From: an uncultured Chloroflexota bacterium
GTDB taxonomy: Bacteria > Chloroflexota > Anaerolineae > Anaerolineales > Villigracilaceae
Reading direction: 5' to 3'
Length of the DNA stretch: 50,020 nucleotides
Assembly (NCBI GenBank): GCA_903914955.1
Contig: CAIWRB010000374.1
Location: 1-50,020, forward strand
Position numbers and translations under genes: made by a program. Shown here piece by piece: positions 26,676-34,303 of the stretch. Position 1 is the stretch's first letter; each line of letters begins with the position of its first letter. The notes beneath the pieces are model-generated. The model was not told where the DNA came from. It saw only the letters and a program-made list of their open reading frames with translations, and searched no databases.

Positions 26676-26713
26676 TATAAAAAACTTCCGAGGCGTTGGC
26701 TTCGGAAGTTTTT
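26676..26713 (+). repeat. Right copy of 38-bp direct repeat (terminator-like hairpin)
   Basis: Identical to 23805-23842 except C26694. The hairpin and T-run lie 158 bases upstream of the abiEi start and point toward rlmB, where no plus-strand gene precedes it. Its presence here is best explained as a duplicated boundary of the island or a dispersed terminator-type repeat. The stretch 26531-26675 contains nothing else I can recognise. Confidence 0.8.
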
Positions 26714-26727
26714 GTTATTCATAAGTA

Positions 26728-26765
26728 AAGTGACAGTCACCTTAAAGGGAACTGTCACTTATAAT
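26728..26765 (+). promoter_or_regulatory. Operator-like palindrome overlapping the rlmB -10 box
   Basis: AAGTGACAGT (26728-26737) and its exact complement (26751-26760) are separated by 13 bases that include a smaller inner pairing. The right arm ends on the first base of TATAAT (26760-26765), which lies 7 bases before the rlmB ATG without a ribosome site. The palindrome may be an operator, a transcript hairpin or a dispersed repeat. Confidence 0.5.
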
Positions 26766-26772
26766 CAGCTAT

Positions 26773-27501
26773 ATGAAAGAACTCATCTATTCACGCAACG
26801 CAGTCTATGAAACCCTGTGCGCAAAGCGCAGACAGATATTTTCGATCGAGATCGCCGAAGGGGTACAGGAGAAGGGCAAAATCGAACAAATTCTCCGACT
26901 GGCGAAAGAGCAAAAGATCAAAGTCAATCGCGTGGGGCGTCCCAAACTGGACAAGGTACACCAAAATAATCAGGGCATCGTGGCCGAAGTCAGCGGCTAC
27001 CCGTATTCGGATGTGGTTGATATTCTTGACAAGGCCAAAGGCGAACTCCCATTTATCCTCATGCTTGATTCCCTGCAAGACCCGCAGAACTTCGGCACGC
27101 TCATCCGCACGGCGGAGGCGCTCGGCGTGCATGGCGTGGTCATCCCATCTGCGCGCACGGTGGACGTGACGCCCGCCGTGGTCAACGCGTCCTCGGGCGC
27201 CAGCGAACACATGCTCATCGCGCAGGCAAATCTGTCGCAGACGATAGACGCGCTCAAAGACAACGACATCTGGATCGTCGGACTGGATCAAGCTGGAGCG
27301 GAGATCGACTCGGGATCGCGTCATCTCAAAGGCGCATTGGGATTAGTCGTCGGCTCGGAAGGCGAAGGACTGCATGATCTCGTCCGAAAGAAATGTGACT
27401 TCGTTTTGAAGCTGCCTATGAAAGGCAGGATCGAATCCCTCAACGCCGCCGTCGCGGGGTCGGTGGCTTTGTATCTTGCATATCTATCAAGAAAATCCTA
27501 A
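26773..27501 (+). CDS. rlmB: 23S rRNA (guanosine-2'-O-)-methyltransferase, RlmB/TrmH family
   Basis: A 242-residue SPOUT methyltransferase. An N-terminal substrate-binding domain (1-75; YSRNAVYETL) is followed by the knotted catalytic domain with motif 1 DPQNFGTLIRTAE, motif 2 LVVGSEGEGL and motif 3 LPMKGRIESLNAAVA. This layout fits RlmB, which modifies G2251 of 23S rRNA; other TrmH-type rRNA targets remain possible. A perfect TATAAT 7 bases before the ATG suggests a leaderless message. The stop codon lies inside the left arm of the following hairpin. Confidence 0.9.
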   Translation: MKELIYSRNAVYETLCAKRRQIFSIEIAEGVQEKGKIEQILRLAKEQKIKVNRVGRPKLDKVHQNNQGIVAEVSGYPYSDVVDILDKAKGELPFILMLDSLQDPQNFGTLIRTAEALGVHGVVIPSARTVDVTPAVVNASSGASEHMLIAQANLSQTIDALKDNDIWIVGLDQAGAEIDSGSRHLKGALGLVVGSEGEGLHDLVRKKCDFVLKLPMKGRIESLNAAVAGSVALYLAYLSRKS

Positions 27502-27525
27502 AGGTCTTTAAGACCTTTAGGATTT
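27493..27525. terminator. Perfect 16-bp palindromic hairpin between rlmB and the glycosidase gene
   Basis: AAATCCTAAAGGTCTT and its exact complement surround a single T. It includes the rlmB stop codon and ends 15 bases before the glycosidase ATG. The short T-stretch (GATTTG) makes it a weak terminator. A hairpin with the same 16-1-16 design is at 36053-36085, so it may be a dispersed repeat. Confidence 0.6.
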
Positions 27526-27540
27526 GTATCAGGAGAACAC

Positions 27541-28866
27541 ATGCCTCAAGCAACCTATCATTTTCCAAAAGGATTTTTGTGGGGAACGGCGACCTCCTCG
27601 CATCAAGTGGAAGGCGGCAACACCAATAACGATTGGTCGAAGTGGGAAGCGGACGGTCATACCGACGGGACATCTGGTCTGGCCGCCGACTGGTGGGGCG
27701 GCCGCTGGCGCGAAGACTTCGACCGCGCCGCAGAAACTGGTCAGAACGCGCACCGTTTTTCGGTGGAGTGGAGCCGCATCCAACCAACACCCGATTCGTG
27801 GGACGAGGAAGCCATCGAAAAATATCGCGCCATGCTGCGCGGACTCAAAGAACGCAACATGACCGCGCTGGTGACTCTACATCACTACACCGATCCGCTA
27901 TGGGTGACAGAACGCGGCGGCTGGGAGAATGATGAGATCGTGACTTTGTTTGAAAAATTCACGCGCAAAGTTGTAGATGCGTTGAAGGAATATGTGACGC
28001 TCTGGTGCACGATCAACGAACCGAACGTGTACGCATTAAGCGGCTATGCAGTCGGCGTGTTCCCACCTGGAAAAAAGGATTTGAAATTATCCATGCGCGT
28101 ACTAGGCAACATGATCCGCGCGCACGCCGCCGCCTATCGCACCATCCATGAAGTACAGCCCGAAGCGCGCGTAGGGTACGCCCTGCATTTCCGCCCGATG
28201 GTTCCGAGGCTGAGTTGGTCACCACTCGATAGACTCATGCGCAATATCCGCTACGGTGGGATCAACATGGGATTTCCAACCGCCATCTCAACGGGCGTGA
28301 TGAAATCACCCATTGGCAACCAGAGCATTCCCGAAGCCAAAGGCACGCAGGATTATCTCGGATTGAATTATTATTCCGTGGATACCGTTTGGTTTGACAT
28401 TACCAGACCCCATGAATTATTCTCGAACAGCGGCTTCCCCAAAGATGCTGACATGAGCGACACGAACTTCCTCGCCAATATCCCCGAAGGACTTTATAAC
28501 TCCATCAAATGGATTGATCATACCTATCCCCACCTGCCTATCATCATCACCGAGAACGGCGTGGAAGATTCCGATGATCACATGCGCCCGCGTTACATCG
28601 CCCAGCACCTTCATCAAGTCTGGCGCGCGGTCAACTTCAACTGGCCTGTGAAGGGATACTTCCACTGGTCACTAGTCGACAACTTCGAATGGGAGCGCGG
28701 TTGGACTCAGCGCTTCGGTCTGTGGGGGCTGGACATCGACACTCAAAAACGGATCCGCCGCCCAAGCGTGGACCTGTACGCTGAGATCTGCAAAGAGAAC
28801 GGCATCTCTTCCGAGATGGTGAAGCAATATTGTCCCGAAGTATTTGATAAGATTTTTCCGAGTTAG
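27541..28866 (+). CDS. Glycoside hydrolase family 1 (beta-glucosidase/beta-glycosidase)
   Basis: A 441-residue TIM-barrel retaining glycosidase. FLWGTATSSHQVEG at the N-terminus is the GH1 signature, the acid/base Glu160 is in CTINEPN, and the nucleophile Glu338 is in IITENGV. WSLVDNFEWERGW near the C-terminus binds the aglycone side. No signal peptide is present, so it acts in the cytoplasm on imported oligosaccharides. The exact sugar is not predictable. An AGGAG ribosome site precedes the ATG. No transporter is adjacent. Confidence 0.93.
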   Translation: MPQATYHFPKGFLWGTATSSHQVEGGNTNNDWSKWEADGHTDGTSGLAADWWGGRWREDFDRAAETGQNAHRFSVEWSRIQPTPDSWDEEAIEKYRAMLRGLKERNMTALVTLHHYTDPLWVTERGGWENDEIVTLFEKFTRKVVDALKEYVTLWCTINEPNVYALSGYAVGVFPPGKKDLKLSMRVLGNMIRAHAAAYRTIHEVQPEARVGYALHFRPMVPRLSWSPLDRLMRNIRYGGINMGFPTAISTGVMKSPIGNQSIPEAKGTQDYLGLNYYSVDTVWFDITRPHELFSNSGFPKDADMSDTNFLANIPEGLYNSIKWIDHTYPHLPIIITENGVEDSDDHMRPRYIAQHLHQVWRAVNFNWPVKGYFHWSLVDNFEWERGWTQRFGLWGLDIDTQKRIRRPSVDLYAEICKENGISSEMVKQYCPEVFDKIFPS

Positions 28867-28900
28867 ACGAAAGACTGTTGACGGTGGACGGTAGAACAAA

Positions 28901-29217
28901 ATGAAATTACGAGTGACCTTATTATCGCTGGTTGTCATCCTGCTCGCAGCTCATTTCCTGGGGACCTTTACGATCATCCCCATGTTGATCTGTCTCGCTG
29001 CTCCATTTCTTTTGCTCATCAAAAAACGCTGGAATTTGTCGGTCCTTCAAATGCTGACTGTTCCTGCGGCTCTTTGCTAAATGACATCATCCAGCAAAGA
29101 ATTCAAGAAGGCCGCTCCTGGACAGCATCTGCAATTATTTTGGGCGTGATTACAGGCTACACACTGATGACTGGCTGGCTGCTGGAAAGTCCGCTCGTAA
29201 AAGAAAAATATCCGTAA
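28901..29217 (+). pseudogene. Small membrane protein gene with a single frameshift
   Basis: The frame from the ATG at 28901 encodes a hydrophobic 59-residue peptide (MKLRVTLLSLVVILLAAHFL, later FLLLIKKRWNLSVLQML) and stops at 29080. A -1 shift at the TTT near 29073 reads on as NDIIQQRIQEGRSWTASAII, then GYTLMTGWLLESPLVKEKYP, stopping at 29217. The joined product has about 105 residues and three membrane helices. The simplest cause is one T lost from a TTTT run, or a sequencing error. The family is not recognised. The gap before it (28867-28900) holds a GACGGTGGACGGT direct repeat. Confidence 0.6.
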
Positions 29218-29233
29218 GAACAAAGGATGAAAG

Positions 29234-29257
29234 CGCGCAGAAAAATGTGCGTTTTTT
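29234..29257 (+). terminator. Intrinsic terminator
   Basis: CGCGCA and TGTGCG pair (one G-U) around a GAAAAA loop, followed by six Ts. It lies 16 bases past the stop of the frameshifted membrane protein gene. Confidence 0.65.
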
Positions 29258-29312
29258 CAACTTGCAACTTTCACCTTTCACCCTTCATCCTTCCTCATTC
29301 ATCCTTTCCTGA

Positions 29313-29348
29313 TAAAATCCACACATGACTCACAAGATAGCAAAGTAG
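29313..29348 (+). promoter_or_regulatory. Putative -10 box and 7-codon leader ORF before the DUF3592-like gene
   Basis: TAAAAT (29313-29318) ends 6 bases before an ATG (29325) that opens a 7-codon frame, MTHKIAK, ending at a TAG (29348). The GGAGG ribosome site of the next gene begins 4 bases later. The arrangement could be a short leader peptide or chance. Confidence 0.3.
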
Positions 29349-29364
29349 CGGGAGGAAGTTTTTT

Positions 29365-29817
29365 ATGCCATACGCTTTTTCTGTTTTGTTTTTTGTTCTC
29401 GGCTTAATAACGGGCATTCCCGCAATTCCCCAGTTTTTGCGGATGCGAAAGATCAAGCCAAACAGTTCAACCACAACTGGAGCTGTATACCTGGACGTCC
29501 GCCCGGAATTAAACGATAGTACGGAAGCTGGGCTAATGTCCTCGATTATGGGCAAAATCAGCTATCCTAAAATTTCCTATAAAACTTCGGACGAAAAAGA
29601 AAGAACCATTGAAGTAATACAAAGCAGCAGTTTTCAAAATCACCGCTACAAGTCCGGCGATGCAGTTGTAGTTGTCTACGATAAAAACGCCCCCTGGCTG
29701 GCCTACCTCCAGAAGGAATGGGATTATGTTGTGCGTGATCTATGGATGACCGGCGCGGAATTATTGCTTGCGGTTGTGCTTTGGAGTATTGGGCTTGCCC
29801 TAAAAATTCCGATCTGA
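29365..29817 (+). CDS. DUF3592-like membrane protein
   Basis: A 150-residue protein with an N-terminal helix (about 2-25), an extracytoplasmic beta-strand domain and a C-terminal helix (about 128-148). ISYPKISYKTSDE followed by YKSGDAVVVVYDKNAP matches the usual DUF3592 layout, in which a Y-x-PGD-x-V-x-V-x-YDP motif ends the domain. The function is unknown. A GGGAGGA ribosome site supports the ATG. It is monocistronic, with tex next downstream under its own putative promoter. Confidence 0.75.
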   Translation: MPYAFSVLFFVLGLITGIPAIPQFLRMRKIKPNSSTTTGAVYLDVRPELNDSTEAGLMSSIMGKISYPKISYKTSDEKERTIEVIQSSSFQNHRYKSGDAVVVVYDKNAPWLAYLQKEWDYVVRDLWMTGAELLLAVVLWSIGLALKIPI

Positions 29818-29924
29818 TCCTTTGTTAGAACTCAGGCAAAACTAAAAGGTATCAGATAAATTTAGATCTTCGGTTCGTGACTATCAATATTGGATTTTAA
29901 ACGTTCAAAGAAATTCCCCCATGA

Positions 29925-29930
29925 TAGAAT
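29925..29930 (+). promoter_or_regulatory. Putative -10 box, leaderless spacing (tex)
   Basis: TAGAAT ends 8 bases before the ATG at 29939. No Shine-Dalgarno sequence lies between them; the intervening bases are CCTCCCCT, the opposite of a ribosome site. Confidence 0.45.
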
Positions 29931-29938
29931 CCTCCCCT

Positions 29939-32080
29939 ATGACTCACGCAGAACAGATAGCATCCCAACTTAATGTCAAGCCGTCACAAGTGACGGCAGT
30001 CATCAACCTTTTGGACGAAGGCAACACCGTCCCGTTCATTGCGCGGTATCGCAAGGAAATGACAGGATCGCTTGACGATGAACAGATCCGAATCATCGCC
30101 GATGAAATCATTCGTTTACGCGGACTCGATGAGCGCCGCGTCTCCATCCTTGCATCCATCGAAGAGCAGGGCAAACTCACCGATGAATTACGTGACAGTA
30201 TCAACGCCGCAGTCACCATGACCGCGCTCGAAGACCTGTACGCGCCGTATAAAAAGAAGCGACGCACCCGCGCCATGCTCGCCCGCGAAAAGGGACTGGA
30301 AGCACTGGCTGAATTAATTTTGAAACAAGACTCTGGCTCGCCTGAAGAACTTGCAAAGCAATTCATCAACGAGCAAGTTCCCAGCATTGAAGAAGCGCTG
30401 CAAGGCGCGCGCGACATCGTGGCAGAAACGATCAGTGACAATGCCAACGTCCGTGCTGTGACCCGCGAGAAGGCACTCAAGGATTCCACTGTCCGCGCCG
30501 AAAAGATCGAAAAAGCTGTAGACGAAAAGAACGTGTATGAAAGTTATTATAATTTCTCGATCCGCGTAGACAGAATCCAGCCGCACCAGATTCTCGCCAT
30601 CACGCGCGGCGAAAAAGAGGGCGTGCTGCGTGTGCATGTAGACGTCCCCGAGCGCGACTGGCTCAAAGCCATTCAAGCCGAATTCGAAGAAGATATCATT
30701 AGTCCCTTCGCGAAACAACTCGAACTCGCGATTCAAGATTCCGCTGAAAGACTTTTGCTGCCCGCCATTGAACGCGATGTGCGTCGTGAAAAAAGCGAAG
30801 CCGCAGATAATCACGCCATTCAAGTTTTCGCCACCAATTTGCGCGCTTTGCTAGGCCAGGCTCCGCTTGCGAATCAAATCGTACTCGGACTCGACCCCGG
30901 CTTCCGCACAGGCTGCAAAGTTGCAGTCGTGGATGTCACTGGAAAATTACTCGATACTGGTACGATCTATCCGCACGAACCGAGGAAAGATTGGGCTGGC
31001 TCGATCAACACTTTGCAAGATATGATCAACCGCCACCATGTCACACTCATTACCATTGGCAACGGAACTGCCTCGCGAGAAACTGAAAAACTGGCCGCTG
31101 AACTCATCCGCGACATTCGACCTTCAAACCATAAACCTGCAACAAAATATCTCATCGTCAACGAAGCGGGCGCATCGGTCTATTCCGCATCCGCACTCGC
31201 GCGCGCCGAATTCCCCGATCTGGATGTCACCATCCGCGGCGCAGTTTCCATCGCGCGCCGCGCACAAGACCCGCTCGCAGAGTTGGTCAAGATCGATCCC
31301 AAATCAATCGGCGTCGGCATGTATCAGCACGATGTCGATCAAACCGCCCTCACTCACGCACTCGACGGTGTGGTCGAAAGCGTAGTCAACAGCGTCGGCG
31401 TGGATCTCAATACCGCCAGCTCCGCACTGCTGACGCACGTCGCGGGCATCGGCCCAAAACTTGCAAATAATATTGTCACGCACCGTGACACCAACGGTCC
31501 CTTCAAATCACGCGCCGCGCTTCGAAAAGTGGCTGGGCTTGGACCCAAGGCATACGAACAAGCCGCAGGCTTCATGCGGATTCGAAATGGAGCGAATCCG
31601 CTGGATGGATCAGCGATCCATCCAGAATCCTACACGATCGCAGAATCCATTCTCGCCCGCGCCTCTCTGACAGCTACTTCGCCATTAAGTGACAGAGTGC
31701 CCGCCTTGGAATCTCTCGCCTCAAAAACCTCCCTCGACATTTTAGCCAAAGAATTAAACTGCGGCGTACCCACACTCAAAGATATTCTCGAACAACTCGT
31801 CCGCCCGGGCCGTGACCCGCGCGCCGACACCCCCGCACCCATCCTGCGCTCAGATGTACTCAAAGCCGAAGACCTGCTGACAGGCATGCAGCTCAAAGGC
31901 ACCGTCCGCAACGTGGTCGATTTCGGCGCATTCGTAGATATCGGCGTCAAAGGTGATGGACTCCTGCACAAGAGTCAGATCCCACACGGCACGATCCTCA
32001 AGGTCGGCGACATCATTGATGTGGATATCCAAAAGATCGAAACCGAACGTGGACGAATCAGTTTGGGCTGGGTCAAATAA
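29939..32080 (+). CDS. tex: Tex-family RNA-binding protein (S1 domain)
   Basis: A 713-residue homologue of Tex/YhgF, a conserved transcription-associated nucleic-acid-binding factor. The N-terminal helical region contains VIPFIARYRKEM-like NTVPFIARYRKEMTGSLD. A YqgF-like RNase H fold begins at LGLDPGFRTGCKVAVVD. Helix-hairpin-helix motifs (LLTHVAGIGPKLA, LRKVAGLGPKAYEQAAG) follow, and a C-terminal S1 domain (GTVRNVVDFGAFVDIGVKGD) ends the protein. The second ATG at 29939 is chosen over one 6 codons upstream because TAGAAT precedes it by 8 bases and MTHAEQIA is the usual family start. Convergent with plsC. Confidence 0.94.
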   Translation: MTHAEQIASQLNVKPSQVTAVINLLDEGNTVPFIARYRKEMTGSLDDEQIRIIADEIIRLRGLDERRVSILASIEEQGKLTDELRDSINAAVTMTALEDLYAPYKKKRRTRAMLAREKGLEALAELILKQDSGSPEELAKQFINEQVPSIEEALQGARDIVAETISDNANVRAVTREKALKDSTVRAEKIEKAVDEKNVYESYYNFSIRVDRIQPHQILAITRGEKEGVLRVHVDVPERDWLKAIQAEFEEDIISPFAKQLELAIQDSAERLLLPAIERDVRREKSEAADNHAIQVFATNLRALLGQAPLANQIVLGLDPGFRTGCKVAVVDVTGKLLDTGTIYPHEPRKDWAGSINTLQDMINRHHVTLITIGNGTASRETEKLAAELIRDIRPSNHKPATKYLIVNEAGASVYSASALARAEFPDLDVTIRGAVSIARRAQDPLAELVKIDPKSIGVGMYQHDVDQTALTHALDGVVESVVNSVGVDLNTASSALLTHVAGIGPKLANNIVTHRDTNGPFKSRAALRKVAGLGPKAYEQAAGFMRIRNGANPLDGSAIHPESYTIAESILARASLTATSPLSDRVPALESLASKTSLDILAKELNCGVPTLKDILEQLVRPGRDPRADTPAPILRSDVLKAEDLLTGMQLKGTVRNVVDFGAFVDIGVKGDGLLHKSQIPHGTILKVGDIIDVDIQKIETERGRISLGWVK

Positions 32081-32098
32081 CGATCTACAAGATGTGTT

Positions 32099-32815
32099 TT
32101 ATTGCCGAGAATATGCCCCGCGATATTTTTCCGGAAGTAGATTCGCCAGCGCCTGCATGATCTGACTTGTCCCAAGCTCCACCGCAGCCTGTCTACTTTC
32201 AACCTGCTCTGCCAACTTGAACATTTTCCCCACTCGAACATTTACCGCCGCGCGCCGAAATTTTTTCATATGACCATATACATTTTCGTTCTCGGTGCCT
32301 GTAATGGCGATCGGAAGAATTGTCGAACCCGATTTATAAGCGAGGAACGCCGCGCCGCCGCTGCCTTCCTCCAACGCGCCTGTAACAGAATACCTGCCTT
32401 CGGGCGCGATGACGATGATACGCCCTTCTGCAAATCCATCCAGCGCGGTGCGCAAGGCCTTTGTATCAGCGCGGCCTCGATGTAGCCAGATCACTCCATA
32501 CCAATCTATTAATTTTCCAAGAATCGGGAGATCATACAATTCTATCTTGCCAAGCGCATCTGGAGGAAATGGCAGGGTCGAGATCAACGCGAGGATATCC
32601 GCATCGCCCAGATGATTGATAACAACAAGGACAGGTCCTCGCGCAGGAAAATTCTCCATTCCTTCAGTTGTAATGTTCAGGAAAATTTTCGCAACGAGTT
32701 TCATCAATCCATGCGCGAACGAACGAAAAGCACGTCGAGCACGTGTCATCTTCGGCAGGCGTACTAAGTCCGGCCGCCAGACTTCGCTGATGGGTTTGGG
32801 TAGAAGATCATTCAT
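32099..32815 (-). CDS. PlsC-type lysophospholipid acyltransferase
   Basis: A 238-residue 1-acyl-glycerol-3-phosphate acyltransferase-like protein for membrane lipid synthesis. The catalytic HX4D is His68-Asp73 in NHLGDAD, and the acceptor-binding motif is APEGRYS. One N-terminal hydrophobic stretch (about 35-48) suggests membrane association. A second PlsC-type gene lies immediately upstream on the same strand, so they may act in successive acylations or on different acceptors. TAATAT precedes the ATG by only 3 bases and no ribosome site is seen. Confidence 0.9.
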   Translation of the reverse strand: MNDLLPKPISEVWRPDLVRLPKMTRARRAFRSFAHGLMKLVAKIFLNITTEGMENFPARGPVLVVINHLGDADILALISTLPFPPDALGKIELYDLPILGKLIDWYGVIWLHRGRADTKALRTALDGFAEGRIIVIAPEGRYSVTGALEEGSGGAAFLAYKSGSTILPIAITGTENENVYGHMKKFRRAAVNVRVGKMFKLAEQVESRQAAVELGTSQIMQALANLLPEKYRGAYSRQ

Positions 32816-32836
32816 AAAATATTACGGAAGACCGTC

Positions 32837-32871
32837 GTCTCCCGTTGTTGGATTTTCCAAAGTCAGGAGAC
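32837..32871. repeat. Inverted repeat between the two plsC-type genes
   Basis: GTCTCC and GGAGAC pair around an inner TTGGA/TCCAA stem. The hairpin occupies the 57-base gap and ends 2 bases from the stop of the upstream plsC-type gene, so it may end or attenuate that transcript. Confidence 0.45.
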
Positions 32872-32872
32872 T

Positions 32873-33568
32873 TCAGACTCCGATATAGAGAGCCTGCCCC
32901 GCATAGACTCCGTGATATTCCTCTGGCAGAAGGCCTGCGATATGACGCATCACCAGGTCTGAATTCTTCTGACGAGTTTCCCTGCGCTCTGCGCCTTTCT
33001 CGAGAATGGGAGGAAAAATTATCGGTTTACCGATACGCACTTCCAACGGCGGCTTTTCTCCATGTGTGGCGCGCTGCCAGAAATCATCAGTTGTCCCAAC
33101 CAAGCCGACAGGGATAACCGGAACTTGCGCGTGCTCAACAATATAACCAACACCCGGCATGGCACGCCGCATGGCAAGTTGATGGGAACGTCCGCCTTCC
33201 GGGGCAATGACAAGCGGGCGGCCTGACTTTAAGATCGCCATGATCTTATCAAGCAGGAATCGATCATAATCACCGCGATGAACTGGGATGACTCCATACA
33301 TGGATAGGATGGTGCCCAGACCCTTTTTCTCAAACACATCCGCCGCGCCGATCACTTCGGGCTCTTCAGGCCAAAAAGAAACCGCCAGCGGAGGATCAAA
33401 GATGGAAATATGATTCATGGCGATCACATACGGTTTGCCAAGCGGAACATTTTCCTTCCCGCTGACCTTTACGCGACCTAATATTCGGAACAGCAGGTTA
33501 ATGCCGGGACGTAAAAAGAGTCGATTCAATTGGATGTGCGGGGGAATATTGTAACTTTTTGTCGGCAT
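32873..33568 (-). CDS. plsC: PlsC-type lysophospholipid acyltransferase
   Basis: A 231-residue acyltransferase with HX4D at His53-Asp58 (MNHISIFD), the acceptor motif IAPEGGRS and the downstream VIPVGLVGT strand. It presumably makes phosphatidic acid or a related lipid at the inner membrane face. It follows cmk by 48 bases, and cmk-plsC order is common in bacteria, so this copy is the likelier housekeeping PlsC. The ATG at 33568 is chosen over a TTG at 33586; only a weak GAGAA lies upstream. Confidence 0.9.
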   Translation of the reverse strand: MPTKSYNIPPHIQLNRLFLRPGINLLFRILGRVKVSGKENVPLGKPYVIAMNHISIFDPPLAVSFWPEEPEVIGAADVFEKKGLGTILSMYGVIPVHRGDYDRFLLDKIMAILKSGRPLVIAPEGGRSHQLAMRRAMPGVGYIVEHAQVPVIPVGLVGTTDDFWQRATHGEKPPLEVRIGKPIIFPPILEKGAERRETRQKNSDLVMRHIAGLLPEEYHGVYAGQALYIGV

Positions 33569-33616
33569 AATTTTCTCAATAAACAATACTCTTTTGACTG
33601 CTTTTTCGTCATGCCT

Positions 33617-34300
33617 CTATTTGCACAACGCAAGCACCTGGTCAAAGACTTGATCGGCATCCATTTTATCCGAGTCGATGATGATGGCGTCTTCAGCCGG
33701 TCGCAACGGCGCAACCGCTCGCGTAGAATCGATGTGGTCACGCTCGATCACTTTTCGTAGAATTTCGTCGTAGTCAGATCTCTCGCCGCGCGCAATGATT
33801 TCATCGTATCTGCGTTTGGCGCGTTCCTCGGCGCTCGCATCCAAATATATTTTTATGTCTGCTTCCGGCAGAACGACCGTGCCAATGTCGCGGCCGACCA
33901 TCACAACCCGGCCGCGCAGCCCAATGCGGCGCTGCTGCTCAGACAATGCCTGACGAACTCCGGCATACGCGGAGACCACAGACACATTCGCATCTACATT
34001 TCCATCGCGCATTTCCCAGGTGACATCTTTTTCAGCGATCACAACATCACAGGCTCGGCCATCTTTTTTTGATGGCGGACGAATATCTATTTGCGCTGTT
34101 TGAGCCAATTCAGTGACAGTAGATTCATCACGAAGGTCAAGCTGACGTTGAAGCGCGATCCAGGTGATGGCGCGGTACATGATGCCAGTATCAAAGAAAA
34201 GGTAACCAAGCGAGTCCGCGAGTCTTAACCCAAGTGTAGATTTACCCGACGCGGCGGGACCATCCAGAGCGATGATTGAGGGATGAGAATTTATTGTCAT
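33617..34300 (-). CDS. cmk: Cytidylate kinase
   Basis: A 227-residue nucleoside monophosphate kinase that converts CMP/dCMP to the diphosphates. The P-loop GPAASGKST is at 14-22, FDTGIMYRA and the family VGRDIGTVVLPEA follow, and the lid carries RRYDEI and ERDHIDSTRAVAPL. It starts 3 bases after the stop of a GT-C membrane protein gene, so translation is probably coupled to it. The call is very secure. Confidence 0.95.
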   Translation of the reverse strand: MTINSHPSIIALDGPAASGKSTLGLRLADSLGYLFFDTGIMYRAITWIALQRQLDLRDESTVTELAQTAQIDIRPPSKKDGRACDVVIAEKDVTWEMRDGNVDANVSVVSAYAGVRQALSEQQRRIGLRGRVVMVGRDIGTVVLPEADIKIYLDASAEERAKRRYDEIIARGERSDYDEILRKVIERDHIDSTRAVAPLRPAEDAIIIDSDKMDADQVFDQVLALCK

Positions 34301-34303
34301 TTT

